Shown: one piece after another, positions 55,931-64,000 of the stretch | How the letters are laid out: the number at the start of each line of letters is the position of its first letter | Numbering within the stretch: the stretch's first letter is position 1 | Source: Brachyspira alvinipulli ATCC 51933 | Lineage (GTDB): Bacteria; Spirochaetota; Brachyspiria; Brachyspirales; Brachyspiraceae | Direction of reading: 5' to 3' | Assembly (NCBI RefSeq): GCF_000518245.1 | Contig: NZ_KI912407.1 | Span: 122,949 to 186,948, forward strand | Length of the DNA stretch: 64,000 nt | Made by a program: the position numbers and the translations under genes | Notes under the pieces: generated by a model | What the model saw: only the letters and a program-made list of their open reading frames with translations | Told to the model about the DNA's origin: nothing | Database searches by the model: none

Positions 55931-56896
55931 ATGAATATAATAGAACGTGGAAAAACTACTCTTTTACTTGAAAGTGAAAACTTAAAAAAATTATCTGATA
56001 ATTTGGACAGTAATTTTGAAAATGCTGTAAAAGAGTTGTTTAAAATAAGTGGCAGAGTTATAACTTCCGGAGTTGGCAAAAGCGGACATATTGCAAGAAA
56101 AGCAGCTGCTACTTTTGCCTCCACAGGAACACCAAGTTTTTTTGTTGATCCAAATGAGTGTATGCATGGTGATTTCGGAATGATAACAAAAACAGACTGC
56201 TGTATATTATATTCTAAAGGCGGAGAATCAAGAGAAATAATAGAGCTTGTTAATTGGCTATGCAGACAAAATATACCATACATAGCAATTACAAATGAAA
56301 TAGATTCAACCTTATCTAAAAATGCAAAAATAACACTGCTTACATATGTAGAAGAAGAGGCTTGTCCTTTAAAACTAGCTCCCACTGTGAGCACAACAGC
56401 TTCTCTTGCTTTATCAGATGCTTTGGCCACTGCTTTAATGGAATTAAGAGGATTTAAAGCAGAAGATTTTGCTGTATTTCATCCTGGCGGAAGTTTAGGA
56501 AGACAATTAGCAAAGGTTAAATCTATTATGCATACTGACAATCTTCCTATAATTAATCTTACAACTACATTACAAGAAGCATTATTTAAAATAATAGAGT
56601 GCAAACTTGGAATAGCTATAGTTGTAGATGATAATAACATATTAAAAGGAGTAATCGTAGACGGAGATTTAAAAAGATTACTCATAAAGAATAATGATAT
56701 ACAAAATATACTATCTCAAGAAGTACAAAATATAATGAATACTTCCCCAAAATTTATTTATGAAGATACTTTAATTGGTGAAGCACTTCATATGATGGAA
56801 GGCAAAATAACAAATTTAATCGTTGTTGAAGAAAATACAAATAAACCTATAGGTATTGTTCATATACATGATATTCTAAAAATAAAAGCATTTTAA
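55931..56896 (+). CDS. kdsD: Arabinose-5-phosphate isomerase (KdsD/KpsF/GutQ)
   Basis: 321 residues. The SIS domain has TSGVGKSGHIARKAAATFAS, HGDFGMI and LYSKGGESREI, and FHPGGSLGRQL ends it. Two CBS repeats fill ~205-320. It converts ribulose-5-phosphate to arabinose-5-phosphate, the first step to KDO, implying a KDO-containing envelope glycolipid or related sugar. No ribosome site is obvious (AAATAAAAACTTAT before the ATG). Confidence 0.93.
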   Translation: MNIIERGKTTLLLESENLKKLSDNLDSNFENAVKELFKISGRVITSGVGKSGHIARKAAATFASTGTPSFFVDPNECMHGDFGMITKTDCCILYSKGGESREIIELVNWLCRQNIPYIAITNEIDSTLSKNAKITLLTYVEEEACPLKLAPTVSTTASLALSDALATALMELRGFKAEDFAVFHPGGSLGRQLAKVKSIMHTDNLPIINLTTTLQEALFKIIECKLGIAIVVDDNNILKGVIVDGDLKRLLIKNNDIQNILSQEVQNIMNTSPKFIYEDTLIGEALHMMEGKITNLIVVEENTNKPIGIVHIHDILKIKAF

Positions 56897-56934
56897 ATAA
56901 ATTTACTTTTCATAAAAATGCTTGTTATAATAAT

Positions 56935-59238
56935 ATGAAACAAAATAAAAAAATATTCATATTCTCATATTCAGCACTTATAGTTATAATTATTCTTTTT
57001 ACAGCAATTTTAAGCATGCTTGGAAATATTCAAAGAATAGGTTATTTATCAGATTTTGATCATATACTAGAAAATAAATACTATTTCAAACTTAAATTTG
57101 ATAGTAAAATATTTAAAAACAATAAAATATACACTGTATACCCTAATACTAATGAAATGCCTAAAAATGTAACTAATATAAAATGGAGCGGCACTTATTA
57201 CGGAAATCTTGTTATAGGCGACAGCAGCATACAATTAAATAAGAATGATAAAATAGATAATATTAAATATAAATTAAAAATAAATAATAACGTTATATTT
57301 TTTGCTCTTTTTATTATTATACTATTTCCAATACTCTATTTTTATATAATACCAAACATTTTAAAAAATTATAAAGCATATATTTTTTTATTTATATTAA
57401 ACAGCGTTTTATACTTATCTGTAATCAATTTTATAATGCCGTCATTTTCAATGATGCATCTAAAATTTAATATATATGATTTTTTATATTCATATTTATT
57501 TACAATGACAGCATATAGTCTGATTTTTTACAATCCTCTAAATAAAAGATTTAAAAATATTAGAATAATATTAGCATCTCTGTTTTGCATAATATCAATG
57601 TTTTCTTTTTTCGTAATAGAGACTATAAGCTTAACAGTACTTAATATGGTTATACTATTTTCTGATATGCCTAATCTTTATGCCTCTCTTATTACTGTAC
57701 TTCCAATGTATTTGAAAATTATAACTATAACTGTAAGTATAATATATTTTTCTTCTTTAATATTTTTTATATTATTATTCATCTTTAATATATACAAAAT
57801 ATTTATAGAAAGAAGCAAAATATTATCATTAGTTATGACAATTTCTATAATATTTATAGTATTTATTTTATTCTTCAAACCTAAAAATATAGATATATGG
57901 AGTATAGATTTTGTAAGAAATGCAAACAGAAAAGGAATAATAAACACTATAAACTATAGAATAAATTATGACAGATTAAATGAGATTAAACCAAACAAAG
58001 AGCTTGTATCAGAATCAATTAATTTATTAAAAGAATATGAATCCAAAAGAGAAATTTCAGAACTTTATTTAAAATCTACAAAAAATATTTTTAATGAAAT
58101 AAACAAATTAGAAGATATTAACATTAATAGTACAAATGATATTGAAAATGCCGAAAGAAATAAAAAAATAGAAGAGTTAAAGAAAAGTTTAAAACGCGAT
58201 GTTTATCTTATATTTTTAGAATCTTTTTATGATTATTCTCATTTCTCAAAATTATTTCAAAAAGATCCTTTTACAAAAGAATATAGGAAATGGGCTAATG
58301 CTTCAAGAAAAATAGCACCTAATGTAAATAATGGAAGTTTTTATGCTAGACTTTCCGGATTAACAGGCTCTTCTCCTCTTTATCCTAAAACTCAATCAGA
58401 AAAAATAGAAAGTACTCTTCCCGATTTGCTTTCTAAAAATGGTTATACTACAATAGCTTTGGAAGAAGCACTTAATACATATAATTTAAAAACTTTCTAT
58501 CCATCTATAGGTTTTAAATCTCAAGTATTCGGATTAGGAACTACAAATATAAATACTTATTTAAACACCAATATTAATAATTTAGAAAGCCCAGTATTTG
58601 CAGCAGGATTTACAATATTAGGTCATACAGATTCTCATTTATCAAATGATTTAAATATATCAGAAAACAATAAAAAATTTTTAGAATATTTTGAAGGAAA
58701 TGATCAGCTTCATATAATGGAAACACTAGACAATTCAGCAATGACAGCCATTGAAATAATAAAAATAAGAGACACAATACTTAAACATTCTCCGAATGCT
58801 GTTATTATCTTCAAACATGATCATTTATACCCTTATTTAAAAGCTATAATAGAACGTTCTAAAATAGATGAAAAAATAAAAACTAATTTTTTAAATGATT
58901 ATAAACCCTCCCCTATTTTAATTTGGGACGGCGCTAATGGAGCATATAAAGCACCTGAAAATTTTAAACCAGAAAATATACCATTATTTATAGCTGTTAA
59001 TTTAAATATTGATTACACCAACAGTGTAATATCTCTGCTATACAAAGAACAAATAGATAATACAATAAGTACTTACAATAGATTTTATTATACTACAAAT
59101 AATTCGCCAATAGAACAAAGCGAAGTGTCTAACCTTACAATATTCAAATATGAAAATGCTCAGAGAATATTATCTCAAGATATTTTTCAGGGTAAAAAGC
59201 ATTATTATAATATAATTAAAGAAACTACTAATAAATAA
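56935..59238 (+). CDS. Membrane sulfatase-fold enzyme (LtaS/phosphoglycerol-transferase-like)
   Basis: 767 residues. Roughly seven membrane helices lie before residue ~325, plus a juxta-membrane beta segment at 50-110. The soluble sulfatase-fold domain starts RDVYLIFLESFYDYS, where the Glu matches a metal ligand of LtaS. APNVNNGSFYARLSGLTG holds the likely nucleophile (Ser in the place of the LtaS Thr), and IIFKHDHLYPY supplies a late metal-binding His/Asp. It is probably an outward-facing phosphoglycerol or phosphoethanolamine transferase that decorates an envelope glycan. It directly follows kdsD, which fits an envelope role. Confidence 0.82.
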   Translation: MKQNKKIFIFSYSALIVIIILFTAILSMLGNIQRIGYLSDFDHILENKYYFKLKFDSKIFKNNKIYTVYPNTNEMPKNVTNIKWSGTYYGNLVIGDSSIQLNKNDKIDNIKYKLKINNNVIFFALFIIILFPILYFYIIPNILKNYKAYIFLFILNSVLYLSVINFIMPSFSMMHLKFNIYDFLYSYLFTMTAYSLIFYNPLNKRFKNIRIILASLFCIISMFSFFVIETISLTVLNMVILFSDMPNLYASLITVLPMYLKIITITVSIIYFSSLIFFILLFIFNIYKIFIERSKILSLVMTISIIFIVFILFFKPKNIDIWSIDFVRNANRKGIINTINYRINYDRLNEIKPNKELVSESINLLKEYESKREISELYLKSTKNIFNEINKLEDININSTNDIENAERNKKIEELKKSLKRDVYLIFLESFYDYSHFSKLFQKDPFTKEYRKWANASRKIAPNVNNGSFYARLSGLTGSSPLYPKTQSEKIESTLPDLLSKNGYTTIALEEALNTYNLKTFYPSIGFKSQVFGLGTTNINTYLNTNINNLESPVFAAGFTILGHTDSHLSNDLNISENNKKFLEYFEGNDQLHIMETLDNSAMTAIEIIKIRDTILKHSPNAVIIFKHDHLYPYLKAIIERSKIDEKIKTNFLNDYKPSPILIWDGANGAYKAPENFKPENIPLFIAVNLNIDYTNSVISLLYKEQIDNTISTYNRFYYTTNNSPIEQSEVSNLTIFKYENAQRILSQDIFQGKKHYYNIIKETTNK

Positions 59239-59317
59239 AATAATATTGATAAAATTATATCAAAGTTATATAATGTATTTATTATATAACAATAAAATTT
59301 TTTAAGGAGATTTTTCA

Positions 59318-59971
59318 ATGCGTTTTTTTATAGATACAGCAAATGTTGATGAAATTAGAAAAGCTAATGATATGGGAGTAATTTGCGGTGTTACTACTAA
59401 CCCATCATTAATAGCAAAAGAAGGAAGAGATTTCAAAAAAACTATAGAAGAAATTACTACTATAGTTGATGGCCCTATATCTGGGGAAGTTAAAGCAACT
59501 ACTGTTAAAGCTGAATATATGATAGCAGAAGCTAGAGAAATTGCTAAAATACATAAAAATATGGTAGTAAAAATTCCTATGACTGATGAAGGTTTAAAAG
59601 CTGTAAAAGTATTATCTAAAGAAGGAATCAAAACTAATGTTACTTTAATATTCTCAGCTAATCAGGCATTACTTGCAGCAAGAGCAGGGGCTACTTATGT
59701 ATCTCCTTTTATAGGAAGACTTGATGATATATCTGTTGATGGACTTGAACTTATAAGAACTATATCAGAAATTTTTGCAACTCATGCAATAGAAACAGAA
59801 ATTATTTCAGCAAGTGTACGCCACCCTATACATGTTACAGAATGTGCATTAGCAGGTGCTGATATTGCTACTGTTCCTTATAGTGTAATTGTACAAATGA
59901 CTAAACATCCATTAACCGATCAAGGTATAGAAAAATTCAAAAAAGATTATGAAGCAGTATTTGGAAAATAA
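59318..59971 (+). CDS. fsa: Fructose-6-phosphate aldolase / transaldolase-like protein
   Basis: 217 residues, the compact TalC/FSA class. [18 protein letters not shown] and [16 protein letters not shown] open the barrel, the Schiff-base lysine is in MVVKIPMT, and [20 protein letters not shown] and [10 protein letters not shown] follow. It interconverts fructose-6-phosphate with dihydroxyacetone and glyceraldehyde-3-phosphate, or acts as transaldolase; the two cannot be told apart here. AAGGAG lies before the ATG. Monocistronic. Confidence 0.93.
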   Translation: MRFFIDTANVDEIRKANDMGVICGVTTNPSLIAKEGRDFKKTIEEITTIVDGPISGEVKATTVKAEYMIAEAREIAKIHKNMVVKIPMTDEGLKAVKVLSKEGIKTNVTLIFSANQALLAARAGATYVSPFIGRLDDISVDGLELIRTISEIFATHAIETEIISASVRHPIHVTECALAGADIATVPYSVIVQMTKHPLTDQGIEKFKKDYEAVFGK

Positions 59972-59990
59972 TTGTTAATAACAATTTTTT

Positions 59991-60021
59991 AAATGGAAGT
60001 ATTAATAAAATACTTCCATTT
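59991..60021 (+). terminator. Terminator of fsa
   Basis: A perfect 13-bp stem, AAATGGAAGTATT / AATACTTCCATTT, with a 5-base loop, preceded by a T run and followed by AT-rich sequence. It may also stop the small minus-strand frame at 60046. Confidence 0.9.
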
Positions 60022-60045
60022 AAAATTCATTTAATAAAATACCAC

Positions 60046-60177
60046 TCATAGTAAGCCTATAATATTATTGTTATCAGTTTGTACATCTTTGTAAAGAATA
60101 TCATTATACTCGTCTATCAATAATATATAGTCTTCATCTGTAAAAAAATAAAAAATATTGTCTAAAAATTCTGTCAT
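60046..60177 (-). CDS. Possible 43-residue acidic protein
   Basis: A minus-strand frame with GGGG six bases before its ATG. The product begins MTEFLDNIFYFFTDEDYI and is rich in Asp/Glu and aromatic residues, without a membrane span. A hairpin follows it. The rest of the 59972-60390 gap (60178-60317) shows only AT-rich sequence and one copy of the direct repeat noted below. Confidence 0.4.
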   Translation of the reverse strand: MTEFLDNIFYFFTDEDYILLIDEYNDILYKDVQTDNNNIIGLL

Positions 60178-60272
60178 AGTTTACCCCATTTATCAAAATT
60201 CAATCTCTCTCATAACTCTCTATTAAAAATATAATAATTTTATAAAAAAAGTCATAAAGAATTTATAAAAAC

Positions 60273-60357
60273 AAACTGAACAATTTCGTACCAATGTTTT
60301 TATTTTCGATTTCATTATTGACAAAAGCATCTATTATGTTAAACTGAACAAAGTTCA
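60273..60357 (+). promoter_or_regulatory. Promoter with duplicated AAACTGAACAA element before the small lipoprotein genes
   Basis: TTGACA (60318-60323), 16 bases, TAAACT (60340-60345) forms a promoter 46 bases before the ATG at 60391. The 11-mer AAACTGAACAA occurs at 60273-60283 and at 60341-60351, overlapping the -10 box. The second copy continues into the dyad TGAAC-AAA-GTTCA (60345-60357). This looks like a regulator site. Confidence 0.5.
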
Positions 60358-60390
60358 TTATAAACGAATATTTTTTCAAAGGAGTTTTTT

Positions 60391-60681
60391 ATGGTAAAAA
60401 TTATAATTTTATTATTAGCAATGTCCATATTTGCTCTTTCATGTTCTTATCAGCATAGGCATTTAGTTGGAGATGGTCCTCAAACAGGTGTTACTTTGAG
60501 AAGAAAGCAATGGTATGCTCTATGGGGATTAGTACCTATGAATGATGTAGATACTGAAAGATTAGCAGGAGGTTCTGAAAATTATGAAATATACACAAGA
60601 ACTAATGCAGGAGATTTCTTTATAAATCTTATTACTGGTATACTTGGTTTTACCAGCAGAACTGTTACTGTTAGAAAATAA
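60391..60681 (+). CDS. Bor/Iss-like small lipoprotein
   Basis: 96 residues with lipobox ALSC (Cys18). The mature sequence has RRKQWYALWGLVPMNDVD, AGGSENYEIYT and a final SRTVTVRK. It shows the pattern of the Bor/Iss-type lipoprotein family (a W-LxxLVP block, then AGG-NY, then a TVTV end), known in lambdoid phages for serum resistance and widespread in genomes. Family assignment is from recalled pattern. It heads a two-gene lipoprotein operon. Confidence 0.7.
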   Translation: MVKIIILLLAMSIFALSCSYQHRHLVGDGPQTGVTLRRKQWYALWGLVPMNDVDTERLAGGSENYEIYTRTNAGDFFINLITGILGFTSRTVTVRK

Positions 60682-60689
60682 AATTAATT

Positions 60690-61271
60690 ATGAAAAAAAC
60701 ACTATATTTATTATTAACACTATTTTTAATTTCATGCGAAAATAATTCTTCTAACGCTGATATATTTTCTAATAGAGATATAAATTTTAAAAAATTAAGT
60801 TTAGGTGACAATAAATCATATGAAGATAAACATCATATTTCAAATATAAAAGTTAAACTTATTCCTTTATATAATTCTATTAAACTATCAGATAAAGAAA
60901 AAAATTGTATAATAGAAAATACAGGTTATGCTAAAGATCTATATTATATAGACAGCATGTTTTTAAATGAAAGTAAAGAAACTACTTGTTTTGTAGGATA
61001 TATGCCTAAGAACAAAAATTCTTTAGATAATCTTATTGCTTATATAAACAGCATGAATCATGACAACAATATATTAAAAAACTATTTTATAGTAAATGGA
61101 AATAAAAATATACAATACAAAATACAATTACAAGATACTATTTTATTTTTTGTGATATTTGAATCAAAAAATTCAAATTACCTTGTATTGAGTTACACAT
61201 TTCCATCATACAATGATTACGACTCTATGTACAGCATTGCAAATTCGATTAATTCAGTAGAGTTTTATTAA
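60690..61271 (+). CDS. Lipoprotein of unknown function
   Basis: 193 residues with lipobox LISC (Cys16). The mature protein is Lys/Asn-rich and mixed alpha/beta, with SKETTCFVGYMPKNKNSLDN and a C-terminal LVLSYTFPSYNDYDSMYS. No family is recognised. It starts nine bases after the Bor-like gene, in the same transcript, and ends at a strong hairpin. Confidence 0.7.
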   Translation: MKKTLYLLLTLFLISCENNSSNADIFSNRDINFKKLSLGDNKSYEDKHHISNIKVKLIPLYNSIKLSDKEKNCIIENTGYAKDLYYIDSMFLNESKETTCFVGYMPKNKNSLDNLIAYINSMNHDNNILKNYFIVNGNKNIQYKIQLQDTILFFVIFESKNSNYLVLSYTFPSYNDYDSMYSIANSINSVEFY

Positions 61272-61275
61272 CACT

Positions 61276-61308
61276 TTGGGGAGAAGTTTTTTAAAAAATT
61301 CTCCCCAA
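61276..61308 (+). terminator. Terminator of the two-lipoprotein operon
   Basis: A perfect 10-bp stem, TTGGGGAGAA / TTCTCCCCAA, with a 13-base T/A-rich loop, four bases past the stop codon. Confidence 0.9.
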
Positions 61309-61374
61309 TTTATATTTAAAACCACATGTATAATAAAATTATAAATCAATCATAATATAATCCAATTTCATTAA

Positions 61375-61572
61375 ACGTGTGTTAAATAAATTCAAAATCT
61401 AATAAAAACTTGGGCGGGTATGTAATGAAAGTTTTAAAATTTAATTACACTCTCCCACTCTCTATTCTTATTAATTTTATTTTAAATATAATATCTATTT
61501 ATTTTTTGTTTAAAAAGAATCTTTAGCACCTACCCAAGTTTTATTTAAATTTGATATATAATTCACGCACGT
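61375..61572. repeat. Imperfect inverted-repeat element, MITE-like
   Basis: Arm 1 (61375-61419) and arm 2 (61528-61572) are inverted copies of about 45 bases. The outer part is ACGTGTGTT against ACGTGCGTG and the inner part AAAACTTGGGCGGGT against AAAACTTGGGTAGGT. About 108 bases lie between, with no open frame. A third, partial copy of the outer part lies at ~61639-61668 and runs into the 3' end of the next gene. This fills most of the 61272-61655 gap. Confidence 0.55.
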
Positions 61573-61655
61573 ATAGCGAGGTTAAATATACAGATTTGTT
61601 TGCAATTCAAATTTTATTAATATTATAAATTCTACTAACCGTGCGTTTGATAAAT

Positions 61656-61925
61656 TTAAAGCCAAGTTACAAACTGTACAGCATTTAAAAGCTTTAACTG
61701 TTCCTCTCTCCTTTCAATCTCTTTTTTCACTTCTGCAATACATTCATCTATTTTATATTTATTTTTTTGATATTTGAAAAGTTTATTTTGTTTTTGCTTG
61801 TCAGTCATTTTATTGATTTTAGCCGACAATTTCTTTAAAAACATTTTATCTCTGATTATTTTTCTTTTTACATTCAATTTAAATATACTCAATTCAATAG
61901 GCGATCTTAAAGGATTAATAATCAT
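61656..61925 (-). CDS. Small basic coiled-coil protein
   Basis: 89 residues, highly lysine-rich and helical throughout (KLSAKINKMTDKQKQ, ECIAEVKKEIERREEQLKLL), with no export signal. AGGAGG precedes the ATG at 61925. Its 3' end overlaps a partial copy of the inverted-repeat element, so the C-terminus may be recent. Function unknown. Confidence 0.6.
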   Translation of the reverse strand: MIINPLRSPIELSIFKLNVKRKIIRDKMFLKKLSAKINKMTDKQKQNKLFKYQKNKYKIDECIAEVKKEIERREEQLKLLNAVQFVTWL

Positions 61926-62057
61926 AAAATACCTCCTGATTTAGTTAGATACTTTTTTATTATTTATATTCAATAAATTAGATAAAATATAATTAATTAT
62001 ATTAATATACATATTTTATTATATTTTATTGATATTTAATATTATATACAAATATAA

Positions 62058-62744
62058 TTAAATATCAATAATAAATAAAATATTTTTATGTAAAAAGCAA
62101 AATAAAGACTGTAAATATTACAGCCTTTATTATACTTGTTTCAAAACTAAAATAAGAAATATTTATACTATTTATTTTTTAGTGTTTTTATTTTTTATAA
62201 TCGGGGCTTTGCCCCCGCTGTGCGTGCCTTCGGCAACCCCACTTCTTTTATTGGTATAAAAGAAGCAAAAGAACTGCAATTTTATATATTAAAGTTAATT
62301 ATTATACAACATATAAAACATTATTTTACTAATTCTTCGACTAATTTTGTCAAGTACTTTTGAAACAAGTCTATTAAAAATTAATCAATATTTTTTATTT
62401 TTCAATGAATGTATATTCTTTATTATTATAGTTAAAAAAAGAACCAGACACAGCCCGCCTGCGTCGAAAGGCTGCATTTTTAATGCTAAAATTTAAGTTT
62501 TATCCTATATTTAATACGTATTACCAATATATAAAACTGAAGTAATTGCGTTTTTTGCAACTTTGACGAAGTCCGCAGAGCGTGTGCAACAAAAAAGTTG
62601 ATAAAATTTTTATAAAAATAAATTGACAAACTATATTAGTTTCAGTATATAAAAAATATTAAATATCAATAATAATGAGTATATTTTTATATGAAAAGAA
62701 AAAAATAAAGACTGTAAACAAAAAATATTCACAGTCTTTATATA
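62058..62744. repeat. Repeat-flanked 0.6-kb intergenic block
   Basis: Two imperfect direct copies of ~80 bases (62058-62134 and 62659-62744), each starting TTAAATATCAATAAT and ending in a hairpin with AATAAAGACTGTAA, flank ~520 bases without a gene. Inside are two more GC-rich short segments. One is CGGGGCTTTGCCCCCG with GTGCCTTCGGCAACCCC (~62203-62240). The other is around GCCTGCGTCGAAAGGCTGC and GACGAAGTCCGCAGAGC (~62455-62590). No ORF or RNA gene is recognised in 61926-62772. Confidence 0.6.
62706..62740 (-). terminator. Terminator of ligA
   Basis: A 10-bp perfect stem, TAAAGACTGT / ACAGTCTTTA, with a 15-base loop, followed on the minus strand by a T run, 33 bases after the ligA stop. A related hairpin at 62101-62131 is its duplicate. 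Confidence 0.8.
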
Positions 62745-62772
62745 TTTATAATTATTATTTTTATTTTAATTA

Positions 62773-64000
<1,228 letters not shown>

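Overview
The window looks like chromosomal DNA of an anaerobic, very AT-rich spirochaete, most probably a Brachyspira species. I infer this from the codon bias (A/T third positions, AGA arginine), the many short-lipobox lipoproteins, tandem outer-membrane beta-barrel genes, a 16S rRNA gene with no adjacent 23S/5S, and FlhB/YlqG-type flagellar accessory genes. I had no database; the genus call rests on recalled features.

Layout. 1-2.0 kb: start of a DUF262 (GmrSD-type) gene and an OppA-like lipoprotein. 2.1-6.2 kb: a complete birA-bioB-bioD-bioA operon on the minus strand, with a BirA operator lying over the -35 box. 6.2-13.7 kb: a six-gene minus-strand operon with three different dynamin-like GTPases and three coiled-coil proteins; this is the best candidate for an undescribed multi-gene system. 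14-15 kb: two tandem Hsp20 genes. 15-18 kb: a dicarboxylate/amino-acid symporter and a MATE exporter whose 5' leader can fold into a nested, pseudoknotted RNA that covers its own start codon. 18-23.7 kb: five paralogous surface beta-barrel genes in an A-B-A-B pattern, with a broken lipoprotein gene and an intact one between the fourth and fifth. 23.9-37.8 kb: housekeeping genes (MATE, apt, groS, smpB, fabH, prmC) mixed with envelope lipoproteins (DUF305, triple rhodanese, amidohydrolase). This stretch includes a 27-codon membrane-protein gene with in-frame UGA at codon 2, followed by a SECIS-like hairpin. 37.9-39.4 kb: 16S rRNA. 40-46 kb: a winged-helix protein, a large Lys/Thr-rich LysM membrane protein, a Cys-cluster protein, an HD phosphohydrolase and tRNA-Thr. 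46-56 kb: a HMA metal-binding protein, a large exported protein, XerD, a 79-bp tandem repeat running into an aminotransferase-like gene that lacks its PLP lysine, an alcohol dehydrogenase with a MerR-type promoter, and a ylqG-flhB2-HD-GYP-yraN run. 56-64 kb: kdsD, a sulfatase-fold membrane enzyme, fsa, small lipoproteins, repeat-rich intergenic DNA and the 3' part of ligA.

Themes. Several genes have dedicated promoters that can be read directly. Two start codons sit where transcription should begin (leaderless mRNAs: birA and the first dynamin gene). Many convergent gene pairs share perfect hairpin terminators. There is no sign of prophage, transposase or CRISPR.
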